Both the position numbers and the translations under genes were made by a program. DNA of 64,000 bases, taken from positions 21,485,136 through 21,549,135 of the forward strand of contig NC_050472.1 of assembly GCF_013373865.1 (NCBI RefSeq), given 5' to 3'. The stretch is from Monomorium pharaonis. Taxonomy: Eukaryota > Arthropoda > Insecta > Hymenoptera > Formicidae. This document shows positions 21,191 to 34,689 of this stretch, piece by piece (within the stretch, counting starts at the first letter, position 1; each line of letters begins with the position of its first letter). The notes beneath the pieces are model-generated. The model saw nothing but the letters and a program-made list of their open reading frames with translations, had not been told where the DNA came from and ran no database searches.

Positions 21191-22150
21191 TTACTAAAAG
21201 GTGTACAAGTTTATTTTTAAATGGCATAGCAATAAGAATACCACTTTGGAATAGGTAAGTTCAAGAAGCTGTCGCGCGAAGGAGAGGCGAAAGACTTCGG
21301 AGTGGGGGAGAAGAAACTCCGAGAAATGGAAGCGAGGATGAAGCGATGGAAAAGGATTGAAATATATTCCCTCGTACTGCCGGAGGCGGCGCGCTCGCAG
21401 TTGCAGTTATACCGAACGCTCACACCGCTTCTTTCCTCCCTCGTCTCGTTTTCTTCTGTCCATTCTCGACTCCTAGTCTTTCCGTAGGCAAAACCTCTTT
21501 GCGCGGCAGTTGTCTTCCGCGAGAGAGAAAGAGAAAGAGAGATGTGCGCGAGTGAAAATAAAGAAATAAAAAAAATATATAATAAAGTCCTCGCCAATAG
21601 AAATGCGTATTCTGCGTCAATGACATAAATTGACAAATTAATCGTTAATGCACCTTGAAAATACGTCGTAATGGTAAATGATAACTCGTATATTTCTCCT
21701 CACGGAATTTATGTGAGAGTAGCGCGATCACTTTCGATCATCTTAAACATCACTTGCTTCGTTTTTCTCTTTTCGAGAATAGTGGAAAATTGAGGGTAAA
21801 GAAAATCGCCGCAAAATTCACCGCTTGATTCACTCGCTATGAGATCGTAAATCGGATTTCGCGATTTGCCTCTCCTTTCCCTCGAACAAACATTTTTTAC
21901 CCTAAGTCACGTATAGTGTTCCCTCGTTTTTAGATCTTTCATTTTTGGATCTGCAGGAGCAATCCTGGCGCGCACGATTTCATCCTTTGCATAAACACCT
22001 TTTTTCAATATATTAACATAAAAAGAAAGTGTAAACTCTGCTTCTTCTTTCTTAAATATACAAATTAATATATATTATTTTATTCAGACATAGTTATATG
22101 AATTTATATAACTGCAAAAATAAGTTCAGGTTTTATATGTATATCAGTAT
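21191..22150. other. Unassigned DNA with a CpG-rich patch
   Basis: A patch at 21240-21560 has a 139-codon minus-strand frame (21217-21636) that reads through a GA-rich tract near 21520-21545, with open frames on the other strand too. I see no domain, so no gene is called. The remainder is AT-rich. Confidence 0.35.
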
Positions 22151-22920
22151 ATATCAGTAGACATCGATTGGTACACTTACAACTGGAGATAAGGTCTATA
22201 ATTGGGAACGCTGAGAGCAAAGAGGTTAAATCCGACTTTAGGGTAATTTCCTGGGTTCTTAATGAGACGGGCTTCTGCAACAGAAATAATAATCCCCCGG
22301 CCCGGCCTGACAACGGCGACGAGATTGCTGCTGAAGGCGCCGGCTGGACCAAGAACGAAGTTCGGGCCGTAACTTCCGCGGCGAAAGACGAGCGGCAGTA
22401 AAGGCTCAAACGATAGCTCATTAAAGTAGTCTTCCGCGGCAGCTGCGATCGGCTTCCCCAGTCGAGAGTTCTCTTATCCGTCAGTTTTACGTCAGCGTGT
22501 AATTAAGTTCTTACTGGTCGCCGCGGTCATGAATTCTGCACGAACAAACATGAGCATCCATTTATGGTCCAATCAAGTTTTCAATTCTAGCTGTCCTCAC
22601 ATTAGACACTGAGATTGGTTTGATCAACTTTTAGTTTTAAATTTTTACAGGCAAAACTGAAAGTTTTATCGAAAAAACAAATCCTATAAATGGGATGTTG
22701 CGCGTATTTAATCTTTCAAGTCAATCTTTCATAATTGAAAAACGTTGAAGATCGTTTTTACAATAACTATTTTGACAAAGGTTATTTTTACCCATTCCGA
22801 GAAATGATCAATAAAAAATTGGATATTTTCCTTCGTGGTTAAACCTGAATTGTTGTCAGAAAATAAACGTGTAATTCTTACGCCACTTGCGTATTTAAAC
22901 ATGATAAAAAATACGATACG
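22151..22920. other. Unassigned CpG-rich patch and AT-rich flank
   Basis: GC-rich at about 22260-22540, with 77- and 105-codon frames on opposite strands covering the same bases. This points to compositional openness. AT-rich from 22600. No gene or repeat can be supported. Confidence 0.35.
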
Positions 22921-22979
22921 TTACTCCACATATTTTATTACTTGACAATTAATTAAACTGACGGATTTGGTGGATCTGA

Positions 22980-23247
22980 TCGCGATATTGAAAATAACGC
23001 GGCGGTAGAAATTATTTCGCATATGCGGTAATTTCATTATTCGATTCAATAAATAAGTTAAGTTTAATCCATTTAAGGGGAACTGTGTATGCAATTCAGT
23101 ACCGAAATGTTCTGTAGTGTCGAAACGAGGCATGATATGATTATCGGTTGCATATTGCATTGCCTGACTTTTAGCGGGCCACTTCAATCGGTAGAATTGA
23201 AACGAAGTGGTATCGAAAATAACACGACAGAAATTATTATTGATCAT
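22980..23247. repeat. Weak internal duplication
   Basis: GAAAATAACGCG followed by GAAATTATT at about 22988-23019 resembles GAAAATAACACG followed by GAAATTATT at about 23216-23240, in the same orientation about 225 bases apart. Both lie in a 108-codon minus-strand frame (22921-23247), where they encode similar NNF and RVIF stretches. The match is short and could be chance. Confidence 0.3.
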
Positions 23248-24639
23248 CGCCGGACGTCGGGAGCGGCCATGTAATATTAAAACAAATCTCTCTCTTTCTC
23301 ATTTAAAAATTGGGACAGCAATAGTGCTCTTACATAATTTCCCTAGATAATGCATTATAGTCTTCAGAAAGATTGGTTATCCATATGTATAAGGCATCAT
23401 TTCCCATTGTGTCAATCAGAATATCTTAGGATAAACAGCAATTGAAAAAAACCTCATCAGCATATATACGTAACGTTTCGTGACATCGACAAAACGTATT
23501 CTGTACGTCGGATTGTCAATGTTGCAAAATGCTCTAGTTAGAATCTCACCAATTGTTTCGACGAGAATTATCGAAACATCATCTATGCATGTCCACGATA
23601 TTACGCATGTCATGTACCATATAATTTCTCAATACGCTGTATACATTATTAACTTGACAATGACAGTCAACATCCGATGATATTCGCGAATTTCGCGATT
23701 TAACTTTAAAGTGGGCAATTAAGAAATGCGATAAACATGACACATTCCTCACGTCCATTCATTAACTTCGCTATTTTCCTAACCGAAGTGAAGCGAAACG
23801 GACGCGCGAAACGAACACGATTCACGTACGAGAATATATCGCCGGCGAGAGAACGGCCGGACAGAAGGGCTCGTTTCTCATTATCATTCACTTTGGACGA
23901 CGTTAAATCTTCGGGCAGATCATATCTCACGATTTATGGGAGGAAAATTAAAACCCGCGCGCTTTGTTCGCGCTTCTGGTCGAAGTTTAGCGCTTCATGC
24001 CCACCTATTTTGCCTTCGACGAATAATGCACCCGCGACTCGACGGTCCCCCCTGGGACTCGATGAATAAACGATGCCGATGCGTTCCCCGTCATTTCCCG
24101 CTGAATAGTCTTCAATAAATAATATGCCACACCGAACTGCGCTACCGAGAAGATTGAAAAAAACATAAACTTCCGACATCTATTAATCGCGAAGTAATTA
24201 AGTTCAATTTTCGCAGCGTTATTGAAAAATAAGTGCGAAATGAAGTGTAACGACCTCTTTCAATTCTTCCGCTTTTCTATTTTAACACTTTATCCCTAAA
24301 TTATTTCGGTCGTCGTCAAAAGAAAAGAATTTAAAAATAACTTTATAGTGAAATATGTAGAAGTGTATATCCAAAAAATCCGAAATAAGTATTGTGATAT
24401 ATTCCATATATACATATATACATATCATTTTTTATTTATTTGCACTTATTTATTTTCACTTATTTAACGTATTCAATTTCCAAATTTAATATTACTATTC
24501 TTATTTAAATTATAACTGTGTTTGAAGACTGAAAATTTATTCGGCATTCGGTAGTTTGGTAAGCTTAAAAAAACATATAAAGTTACATAAAGAGAAACAT
24601 TAGCAAGGATCGTCTTTGATTATTTGTTTTTTATTTTCG
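23248..24639. other. Unassigned mixed DNA
   Basis: AT-rich to 23730, CpG-rich at 23740-24110 with conflicting frames of 60-110 codons, then AT-rich. No recognisable domain, repeat copy or RNA gene. Confidence 0.4.
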
Positions 24640-24660
24640 TGTGTGTGTGGGGGGAGGGGG
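24640..24660 (+). repeat. GT and G-rich simple sequence
   Basis: GTGTGTGTG passes into runs of six and five G separated by one A. It has some G-quadruplex potential, but the four runs needed are available only by splitting the longer runs. Confidence 0.6.
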
Positions 24661-25399
24661 CGTATATATGTGTATGATTCTATCTCGAATACTGTCCCTC
24701 TGTCGAGGATGTTGTCGCTGTTCGGGCAATCGATGTAAGCCGAAAGTCCGATACAGACTGTGCAAACGGTAAACAACGATACTACAGACTATTTTGATTG
24801 GCAGAACGCGCTAGAATTGTAAGTGAATGCAAATTTCGATATAATTCCGATTTATCAGGAATCGGATTTTGGTTTCACTCGAGCACTTCGTGTGTGAATA
24901 CTTAAAAAATCTCGTGTCCGTTCTACATCCATAAATCTAATTGATGATAACGAAAATTTTATTATAACATATGCAAGTTTCTAATCATATTATTTTTTTA
25001 AGGCACGTCACGCGAGCGACTCTCTTCCCAGTCTAAACCTACTCTTAATTTCGTTCAGATTTTTCTCAGACTGTGAAACGCGTTCTTAGACGTTCAATTT
25101 GCAAAACGTTTGCGAGACAGTTTAAAAAAGAAAGGTGAGACGCATGGGAAATCGGAGGGAAACGGAAAAGGACAGAGGTGTGAAGGGGTTGACTCGATAA
25201 ACGGTCGTCTCGGTGGACGTTTAAGACCCTTACATCGCCCTGATATTGCTAAACAGCGTTGGGAAATATTAACTTAAATTAAATTACGTATGAGTGCGAG
25301 GAAAACGCTCGTACATAGATCAGTCTCACTTTCACACTAAATGGCGCGTCAAAATTATCTCGGTCATTTTCTGTGTAACGTTCAGTGAAAACAAGATTT
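24661..25399. other. Unassigned mixed DNA
   Basis: Moderately CpG-containing sequence without reading frames, strong hairpins or repeat copies that I can see. Confidence 0.4.
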
Positions 25400-26480
25400 A
25401 TATACTGAAGAAAATTTTGTTTCGGATTTAACATTTTTTTCTTAAATTCAAAGAAATTTATGCATTTTTTTAGAATAATTCAACCAAGCAAATTATTTGA
25501 AAAAATTGCACAAAATAATATATCTCTTTCAAATAATATGTATTTATATCTTAAAATAAATATTTGTTTAAAAACGCAAAATTCTTTTAGTTAAACAATT
25601 TTATGTAAAATTATTAATGTTATAAACAATTTCACTTGAGCAATTTTATTGTTTCAGTAAAAGTTTTGGGTTACTTGCATAAAAAAATTCGTGTCTTGTT
25701 TCAATAAAATAATTTAATTGCTTCAATAAATTAATTTCAAAATAATTTAATAATTTAATGCTTTTAATTGTAATATACTCATTTATTGGAATAAAATGTA
25801 TTTACTTTTCAATAGTTGACTAATTCTTGCTTATGAAAAAACATTATTTTACTTTAACAATCTTGCTTATGTTTACAATTACAAAATATTATAATGTAAA
25901 ATATTTACGGCAAATATTAATAATCAAATGTAGTAAACCACATGCTCTAAAAAATGAAACAATATCATTGAAAACATTCATATTTTTAATGAAAATTTTT
26001 AATAACTTTATCGCTTAAAATGTTATTTTATCAAAAAATATTATTTCAAACAATAATGTTCTTCTTTTACAAATAGTTTGATGCAACAAAATTAAAAAAA
26101 ATTGTATTCAACAAAATAATATTTTATCTAAAGATATATTGTTTCTATGAAGTAAATGTAATAGAAAACAAATAGAAATACTGAATATAAAAAACACTTC
26201 TTTTTCTCATGTATTTTGTATAAAAATTCTTATCCAATTTTTTCACGCTTTAAATATCCTGATATTTTTGTGTAAATATAAAAAGTGCCAAGATTCCAAG
26301 TCGTAAAATATTCTCGATTCGCATAGAAAATTTGTTGAAATTTTCATTTTTCATAATTTATATATTACATAAATTAATTTAAAAAAAAATATTATTCCTG
26401 CCAATGGTTAAAACGCGGCGTTTTTATATGAAAACAACCGTGTTACGTTTTGTTTTTTTTATATAATGTAATGGTATAAT
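25400..26480. other. Very AT-rich block, possibly decayed transposable element
   Basis: This long AT-rich stretch repeats words such as CAATAAAATAATTTAAT and ATAAATTAATTT. TATACTGAAGAAAATTTT near 25401 and TTTTTCTCATGTA near 26201 faintly resemble the CACTGAGAAAAAA ends of the element at 30676-31032. The resemblance is too weak to call an element. Confidence 0.25.
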
Positions 26481-27660
26481 AAGCGAAAATATTATGTACG
26501 CGATGGGGTTTGTCCAATTTAGAGAATGTCATATAAACCGCGGAGCGAAATTTTCCCTGGAACGTTTCATCTCTCGTCCTCCCGTGCTCGGATGCCCCGC
26601 CGGCACCGGTCTCGGATCCATTACTACTGTCGTCGAGAACTTTCCCCGAGGGAGAATTCCGCGATTCCGAGATGTCGAGCGTGCCCTAATCTCCGTGATC
26701 TGCGATTGTCGCGCGCGTATATGAAGACCGTTTAAATAAGAAAACGGACGCGGTCGCCACGAAGCGCGATTTCGTTTAGGAAGACGGAGACACGCGCGGA
26801 AATTTATGTCGACGCGAGAGGTTCCGCGCGAAAAATATGTCTGGCGAATGCATGGGGAAAAGGGCTGTCGTCACTTTTGATATTCTGATATCGTAAAGAT
26901 GCAAATAGTTTAATAAAAGACAATAAAATAATCGTAAATAACTTCATACGCGACGTATTGAATGTTCCGTCATTTATCACATCGCCCGTTCTCTCCTTCT
27001 CATTAATAATGGATTCTTTAATAAATTCAAAATCGATATTTTACTCTGGATTTCTTCTTAACACACATTCGATAAGTTTGATAAATGCGACAGCTGCTGT
27101 GGGACAAGAAAACATTTTCGTACATATACTTGAAGCAATAAAATTATATCGTTAATCTAAAATCGAGCAACTTTTTTCCTCTCATTTTGCTGTTCGTCGA
27201 GCGAAAAATTCTAACAGGTGTCCTGAAATTTAGGTACAGTCGAGCGACTGCATTTTCAAGATATTGCTTCCGCGACAACAATATAACCGTGGCAATGGGA
27301 GGAATAAAGAAGTTAGATGAAAAGATTTGAAGGACGAGGGAGTCGCGCGTCGTTTCTTATAGGACTAAAGATAGGAAGGATGCATTGCTCTCGAATACTT
27401 CGATCGCAACGAAAGCTTAACCTGCTCCCTCGGTCTCGAGACACCCGATATAAACTGACGGTAAAGACGTCACCTCTCCCGTTCACATCTATTCGCCTCG
27501 TTCGAAGCAAGAAAAATTCCCCCCGCGACGCAATGTTCTCTCTGTCGGTGCGGCAAGTTCTACTTGGCGGACAACGACGTTAGACTCTCAGGCCGAAGGG
27601 AAAAGGTAATCCAATAATTACTCGGCTCTTTAATTTAAAGATTAATGAGAAGTATCAGCG
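26481..27660. other. Unassigned DNA with two CpG-rich patches
   Basis: CpG-dense at 26500-26860 and 27300-27600, with short frames on both strands (65-88 codons), separated by AT-rich DNA. No domain or structure can be supported. Confidence 0.4.
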
Positions 27661-28187
27661 AGTGCAATTTTTTAGTTGCGCAGTAGTTAGACGACCTGGC
27701 GCTCTCAAAAAGAGGCGGTGGATCGAATTTCGTTTAATTATTTATGAAGTGGAATTCCCGTGTTACTTGAAAAATAAAAAATTGTCAAATATAACATTCT
27801 ACAAGGTTTACCGCCGGCCTCCCCGAAAGCGACTGAGTTTTATTGTTAGTGGTTGCTCGTCCATGACGTCGCGATATTTTCTCACAACACAGCAACACTG
27901 TGAGGCGAAAAGACAAAGGTACAGTTTGCCTCTCGCGACAATTCATCTTTGCCCGCAGAGAGCACGGCAAAGGACGTTATAGAGGATAGGGCCGCGACAG
28001 AGGGTCGTCGCTCGAGAGGAGGGAAAACGAGAGGAGCCGGCGGCCGAGGTCCAGGACTCTAAGTGAATACTGAACAAACACTAGAGCGAACGAAGAGAGA
28101 CTTTCGCGGACCGTCTGAGGAACACTTCCTCGTCGAGAATACAGTGTAAGATTATGCGAGAGCAGAAACTGAAGAGAAAAGAATGGA
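27661..28187. other. Unassigned CpG-rich DNA
   Basis: A 106-codon plus-strand frame (27662-27982) overlaps a 61-codon minus-strand one, neither with a domain. GA-rich sequence at 28005-28040 precedes the G-run tract. No gene is called. Confidence 0.35.
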
Positions 28188-28231
28188 GGGGGGGAGGGAG
28201 GGGGGATAATTGTAACCTTCTTGTAACCTTC
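28188..28231 (+). repeat. G-quadruplex candidate followed by an 11-bp direct repeat
   Basis: Runs of seven, three and six G, separated by single A residues, lie at 28188-28205. They can supply four GGG tracts with one-base loops. Immediately downstream TGTAACCTTCT occurs twice in tandem at 28211-28231. The juxtaposition is seen directly; quadruplex formation is predicted, not shown. Confidence 0.6.
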
Positions 28232-30675
28232 TTACTCGAGCGTTCACTGAAGCCTTCCTTCAATGATTTGAACGAGCAAGTCTCACAATCAATTTCGATG
28301 CCCAATAAAAATGGAAAAGTAATCCCTACGTTTGTTCCGAATAATGGAAACGCGATATTCCGCGTAAAATCACGTATTTTTTTCAGTCATTAAAATTTTT
28401 TAAATTTTTAATAAATTCTTTTAGAGCAAGTAAATCCCTTTATAAATCCTCTTTATTCGGCGGAATACCACCGTTGATAATTTCAATAGTAGATTTTTGC
28501 TCTCCTCTATCTATTTGATATACACTTTAAATTACAATTGAAACCACGTCGTTATCAATTCGTGATTAAATATCAAGACTCGGTCGAATTCAATATGATT
28601 TTAATCCGCATATTCGTTTATGTCGTGCGATGGCAAGATTAAATTCTCGCACAGCTCGATTTGTAAAATGTCCAATTAAGATAGTATCAGCCGTTTCGCG
28701 AAATAACATGGTTCTCAATACCTTTCGCGATCGATACACCGACCCCGAAATGCAAATACCGGCGACATTTGTCAATGGTGTTTCCACCGAACGGCGCTTA
28801 ATGAAGCGAATTAGCAGCCGGCCTGATTTCCACGCTACGATCTCGCGACGGTCGTTAAAATATCGCGTGACAAACTTATGCCTGCCTCAGAAGAACGCGT
28901 TAATTAACATCTCGTCCAAAGAGTTCAAGCCAAGATATTATTCTTTTAGTTATTTTCATGAGTTTTCGGCAAGTTTTTCTTCAGGTAATCGCTCATTTTG
29001 AATTCAAAACTACTCCGGATTACGATGCCAATATTTAAGCTCGTTGGAGACTTTCACGTGCAGATTGAAGGCTAAGATTTTGGGTTTGAAGCGACACATC
29101 AAGGTACCGGATCTTAAAAGAATTGAATATTATAAGAGACAGATTTTAATTCTATTAAAATAAAAGAGAGCTACTGCGCAACAAGAGTACTTATCGTGCG
29201 GTAAAGTAGAGTCGATCAAATATTGGTAATGAAACGTTCCCCATCTCGTTCTGGATTCTGCGAGCAAGGCAAAAAGAAAAGGAAGTTACGCGAAACCCAA
29301 ATAAAAGACAGAGATAATACGAAACGACGGCGGTTGTTTCATTACGGCAAGCGTCTGCAGTTCGACGTTATATCGGCTGACTTTATCTGCGCGGCGCACT
29401 CGAAGACGATAATTACCTTCCTTTTTCGTGAATCCCTCCGAATCTCACGCGAGCCGCATCGAACACGTTCGTTCCAATTATTTCTTTCGCTCTCCGCGCG
29501 ATTGGGTGTACGTCTCGAAGTTTAGCATCGCCGTTTTCGGCTCGAAATAACCGAACGATCTATAAATATTACCTTCATTTTTTAAGATCCTTTCGGGTCT
29601 GAATTTAGAAAAAGTAGGACAAATGTTGTTGTCTAGTTATTTAAAAAATAGATCCCTTAAATATTTTGGTGAAATATTTTACAATATATTTCTTCAATTA
29701 ATGTGAAAATAATTTACTTTAAAACAAGCTCTAATTAAACTAAATATAACTTAACATTTACCACAAATATTACTTTTTTAAAAACATACATATGTATTTA
29801 TACCGCTAGACTCGAAGAAATTAAAATAATACAAATATGAGATAAAATAAAAGGAGATAAGAGGAAATAAAGGAAAGAAAGAATCTACGAAAATATTTTA
29901 AAGCGGAAAGATTGTTAAAAGGTGGCTTGGTCTCCGAAATTGCACAATTAAATTGTTAATAATGAAATAAAATAATAATCATCTCTTTCGATACGTAGCT
30001 GTCATTTAATCATTCTCAAAACGCCACGTCGCCGAAACAAATCACGCGCCGATTGGCATGCAGCGTGCGGGATTGATACAATTGAAATGCTAGTTGTCGA
30101 GCAATCAGTTTAAGCCTGGTGAGGGAAGGTAAACAGTGATGTTAAAACCGCGTCCAGCCTATCGTTTCGATATCGGCAGAAGCGCGTCGATGATGTATTT
30201 TTAGTCGATGAATATTGTACGTCCGCCCTCTCTCTCTCTCTCGTTCTCTTCTTCTCTCTACTGGACCATCGTTGTCGAAGCTGTAACTACCTCACGGCCC
30301 ACCTACCCCCGCTTTTGCCCCCTTCGGGCCACGGCGACCGCGCGGTCGAGTGGACTTTAATGAAGACACAGACACAAGGCGGTTCTGGTCACGTCTCTAA
30401 CAAGATAATCAAACAAAAATCGATGCGCCGATGGGCCGAGCTTGTCGTCGGAACAAATGACGCCCTTCCGTCAGTTTTAGCCCTTCGGGCACTAACCGCC
30501 TCTCTGCAAGTAGGTAAAAGACCGGCGGCGGGGGTTAAGCTAGGCGGACGAGGCCGACTAACGTGCATTTAATCGCGATAAGTTTCTTGCCGATAATTTC
30601 GCAGTTAGCGTAATCGAGGGACGAAAGTCCCGAATTTCTCGCGCGATGGGGTTTTCTTAGAACGTCCAGCAAATG
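28232..30675. other. Unassigned mosaic of CpG-rich and AT-rich DNA
   Basis: CpG-richer patches at 28600-29000, 29220-29540 and 30000-30660 hold frames of up to 123 codons with no recognisable domain. A CT-rich run lies at 30226-30258. CCCTTCGGGC occurs near 30321 and again near 30481 and can form a small stem each time. Between patches the DNA is AT-rich. No gene can be supported. Confidence 0.4.
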
Positions 30676-31032
30676 CACTGAGAAAAAAAAAAAAGTTGCA
30701 AAAAGCATAATATCACTATAATTTATAATCGCTTTCGAACCCAACCATATCTTTATAGTTATTCAACAATATAGATTATAGTTTGTTTAAACAATGTTAA
30801 AGTTCACTTAATCATAATTTACACAACTTATGATATGATTATCATAACCAAAATAAGGATCTTAATATAGTAAGTTGTACACACACCATAAAACAATCAG
30901 TATCAGCATTCACTATAAACATACGGTTATTATTAACATTATTGTAGTAATAATTGCTGTAAAAATAATATTACTGGCTATAATTATTTTACTATGCAAT
31001 TATAGTCGCAAGTATCTCATTTTTTCTCAGTG
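30676..31032. mobile_element. MITE-like element with CACTGAGAAAAAA inverted ends
   Basis: CACTGAGAAAAAA at 30676-30688 is the exact reverse complement of 31020-31032. The 357 bases between are AT-rich and noncoding. The right end is followed by TA and the left preceded by TG. A TA duplication, as made by Tc1/mariner-type transposases, would need one substitution. The CAC start and nearby TA resemble the second element at 46322-46825. The family is inferred, not identified. Confidence 0.5.
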
Positions 31033-31760
31033 TATGCAACTAATTTGATTAATTATTAATCTTTGTTATTTATTTCTATAAAATTTACGCAAAAAATCAA
31101 TATTGTACATAATTCCGTATCTTTGTTTTTCATGCCATCATAGTTGCAACGTGAAACATATTTAATTAGAATATGAGATACAATGATATCAAATTTGTGA
31201 ATCAAATTTTTATATCAAACTTAATTTTCTTTAAACGTTGACGAAAGAATCTTTTAAAAAATTGTTAAGATGTTAACAAAGTTTTTTGCTAATAATATAA
31301 AATCAACTTTGGTTCTTTTTACTGTTGTGCGCACTTTAACTATGTAAAAGAATTTGGAATTCTGTAAAGCCAATTTAAAGATATTTTCTAGTAAACAAAA
31401 AAGGTCGGTAATTTACTTCAGGATTTCTTTAACGTTAAGAAATCCGTCAAAAAAACTAAACGGAAAAGAATCGGTTCACTGAGTAACCTATCATGCCGTA
31501 AAAGTTAGCCCGCGGAAAATCTAGTAAAGATTCTCTTCGAGTACGAAATTGATGTTTACTGTTGTGAAACACATAAAAGCTGCGCGTTTCCGCTAAATAT
31601 TCTCGGAAAGGTAAAAAAAAAGGGAGGATAAAAAAATAAAAGCGTCATGTCCATTGTATTCGAACATGTTACACTATTGAAATAGTAATTCATCTAAACG
31701 TGCGAAACAGCATTTCTGTATACCCGATCAAAAGGAACAAATAAAATAAAGGATGCGTTT
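31033..31760. other. Unassigned AT-rich spacer with a 25-bp near-palindrome
   Basis: AT-rich. At 31421-31445, GGATTTCTT and AAGAAATCC flank a TAACGTT centre; deleting one T would give a perfect 24-bp palindrome. No reading frame of interest. Confidence 0.5.
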
Positions 31761-32480
31761 AGTATTTCGCGATTCTCGAATTTATTGCTGACAGCAAATA
31801 AATCCGAGACGGATTTACACTGGCCCGGTCACTCGGTATTTCACGAAATAGTGATCGATGGGCAAATACGTCTTTGCCAATATCACCGGATGCAGCGGCC
31901 CGCGTCGCGTAAAGTACAGGCGACGTATACCAATAACAAAAGGGTTACGACTTTTTTCCGCCGACACGGTTAAAGTTTACGGGGGCGCGGTTAACGGCGA
32001 CGCTGCCGTAATTCGTGAGCGATAGGCATAGTTTTAATTAAAAAACAGAATTCGCCACCGCTGGCGGAAATAACGAGGGCGGAAATATTATGTGTCCGGC
32101 GGGCCGGCAAAGAGAAGCAAAACTTTAATTGGTACGAACGCGCGTATGTGCGAGGAACACGTGGATAAGAATCTGCGCGCACGTGATACGATTGGGTTAA
32201 TTAATTACAGCCTGAGCCCGCGCCGGTTGTAAAATATACGAGCGCGTATTGGTCGGATACGCTTCGGGAAGCCTCGTGTATTATTTAACATTTGCATATT
32301 GATGCTATAATAACACTCATGTGCAGTCCCTCGGACGCCGTAGAGGTGTACCGATAACTTCGATATTCCTTCGCGCCGGGGTGCCTTCGCGACTGCATTT
32401 CAGAGACATAGCACCGTCTTCAAGAATTCATGTGTAAATCTGAAGTGTCTCGAGTCTCATTTAGTGAACACTGCTCGTCC
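31761..32480. other. Unassigned CpG-rich patch
   Basis: CpG-dense with short frames on both strands (62 and 63 codons). I see no coding, repeat or RNA signal. Confidence 0.4.
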
Positions 32481-33860
32481 ATGTATTTTCGCAGTCCCAT
32501 GTACTTTAAGGTTAAGGGTAATATATATATATATAATAATAGTAAAAAATATACATTATTTGTTTTATTATTAAAAAGAAAGAGGGTGAGAGGAAGAGCG
32601 CGGTCGCTGATACCAATATCCGTTTTCCGTTTTATATTTTTTTTTCAATAAAAAGTAAAAATAAAACTTTAGAAATATTAATGCGAACCAGACGGTTATC
32701 TTTTATTCGACGGTAGAGCAGTTTTAACAACAATTGTTTCGAATTTTTTGTAAGCATACTTTTATCTTATTCAATTCCACGTTAAGTAACTCAGATTGGG
32801 ATAGCTTACTAAATTATAGATGTCACGGAATGATAAAGGCCACTGTTAAGAGAGATGATGTTATCAAGAAGTTGAGAAGGTAAAAGAAAACTTTATACAC
32901 CTTTTTTTTTTACTTTTGTATCATATGACGCGGATGTGTGTTTGTATGCGGCATGTTCTACAATTTCGCGCGAATACGATGACCCAAAAAGCGTTTATAG
33001 CTCCGAAAGGAGCGTAAACAAAGCCACTGTCGACGCCGGCGGAAACCCGCTTTTCCGAATTGCGCGTCGATAGAACCGCTCTCTGATAACGCTCTTGACG
33101 TTTATTTTTGTTTGGTTTCTCCGTTACACCGGCAGCGCAGCGCGCGCGGACTCGTTTTCCAGATAATTTTCTTTTTCATGGACACACATCCGTCGACGGA
33201 TATCGGTCGGAATGAACATAAACGGCGGTCATAACGCTGGTCGATTGGCGTGAATCTACACGCATGCACACACGTTCATTAATCCGTTACTTGCCACCGT
33301 CGAAAAAGCGTATGCTATTAAAACGCGTGGTCGCGAAAAAAAAAAACATAAACCGATGCGGCCGGCAAAAAAAAGATGCAACCGCGTTTTATAAACTGCG
33401 AGATAGAGCTGTGTTTTTTTAGGGCGGAGGGAGGGATGGGGGGCGTAGGACCGACTAATTTTCATTCGCGATTGTCGCGACGTAATTTCTCAGCGGCTCG
33501 CGAAAGTCACGCGCACGGCGAAAAGCCGGAGCGATTGACACTACGACAAGTTTCGCGCCACCGATGCGGCTCACGTAGCGCCCCACTGGATGAAAAATCT
33601 CGACCATAATTCATCTCGAGCTGTACTCCCCGTACTTTCCTTCCTAACCGAGCACAGAAGTACGTCCCCGCCGTACGTGCATGTGTGTGCGCATAGGTGT
33701 GCACGGGCGGAGATTGCTCGAGAATATAAAATCACGTAATGGAAAACGGCGCGCGCGTGGGAGGACGATACGCGCGCGATGTTTACAGCGGCGAGTGTTT
33801 TCTATTATATTTTACGCCTGATATCAGCCGCGCGCGAAATCATCACGTCAATCGAGCAAT
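32481..33860. other. Unassigned AT-rich then CpG-rich DNA
   Basis: AT-rich to about 32930 with a short TA run near 32521, then CpG-dense to 33860 with conflicting frames of 65-77 codons. No gene can be supported. Confidence 0.4.
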
Positions 33861-34689
33861 CTGCGGACACTTTATTATATCCTCAATTTTATATATTTAT
33901 AAAATTATTACGTGTATTATAATTCTTTGTATACTTAATTCTTAACTTAAACTATGTTTACTCAAGATACACACTGTGGACTGAATAAGTCCATCATAAG
34001 TTGACTTTTTTTCATTTCTAAAAACTATGGGACTAAATAAGCTTTGATAATTTGCCAGATAATCTCGTTTATTTCTATTTTCACAGTTATTTAGGGACTT
34101 CGTTACTCGCGGGAGATTGGTCAGCTGCGAACGACTCTGAAACAGCAATTAACTTGTTCTACCGTAAAAATTCAAATGAGCTCTTTGACTTTCGTACAAC
34201 GCGTCACACATGTTTTGATTTGCTTGATCCCACGAATTTCGTTATTTGTTCAATGCGAACGTATATAGAGTAATGTTAATTCCTTCGTCGTTTAACACAG
34301 ATGATTAATTTTTCGAGGTAGTAATTAGAGTTTAACGAGAATTGAAACCTTTGAGCAAACGGGAGATTTAATTAAGATCAAGATACAATTATTCTCTCGA
34401 ATAACAAGTGATTTAATAATTCTCTGTTTAATTATTATCTGATAATTATATGGATAATATTAAATATTTAGTTAATATTAAATAAGTACTCGAGACATTT
34501 TTACTTATGTATTTTACATGCCGATTCTATAATAATGATAGGACTAACCTAATATTATTGTTGAAAAATCGATATGCTTCAATTATTTGAGGGACCAATA
34601 AAATTATTATACATTCTGACTTTTCAGGATACAATTATCATATGTAATATATTTCGATTTTATATCCTTTAAAAGTGAAAATTCAGTGT
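33861..34689. other. Unassigned AT-rich spacer
   Basis: AT-rich. Overlapping 68- and 73-codon frames on opposite strands lack any domain. Nothing else is seen. Confidence 0.4.
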
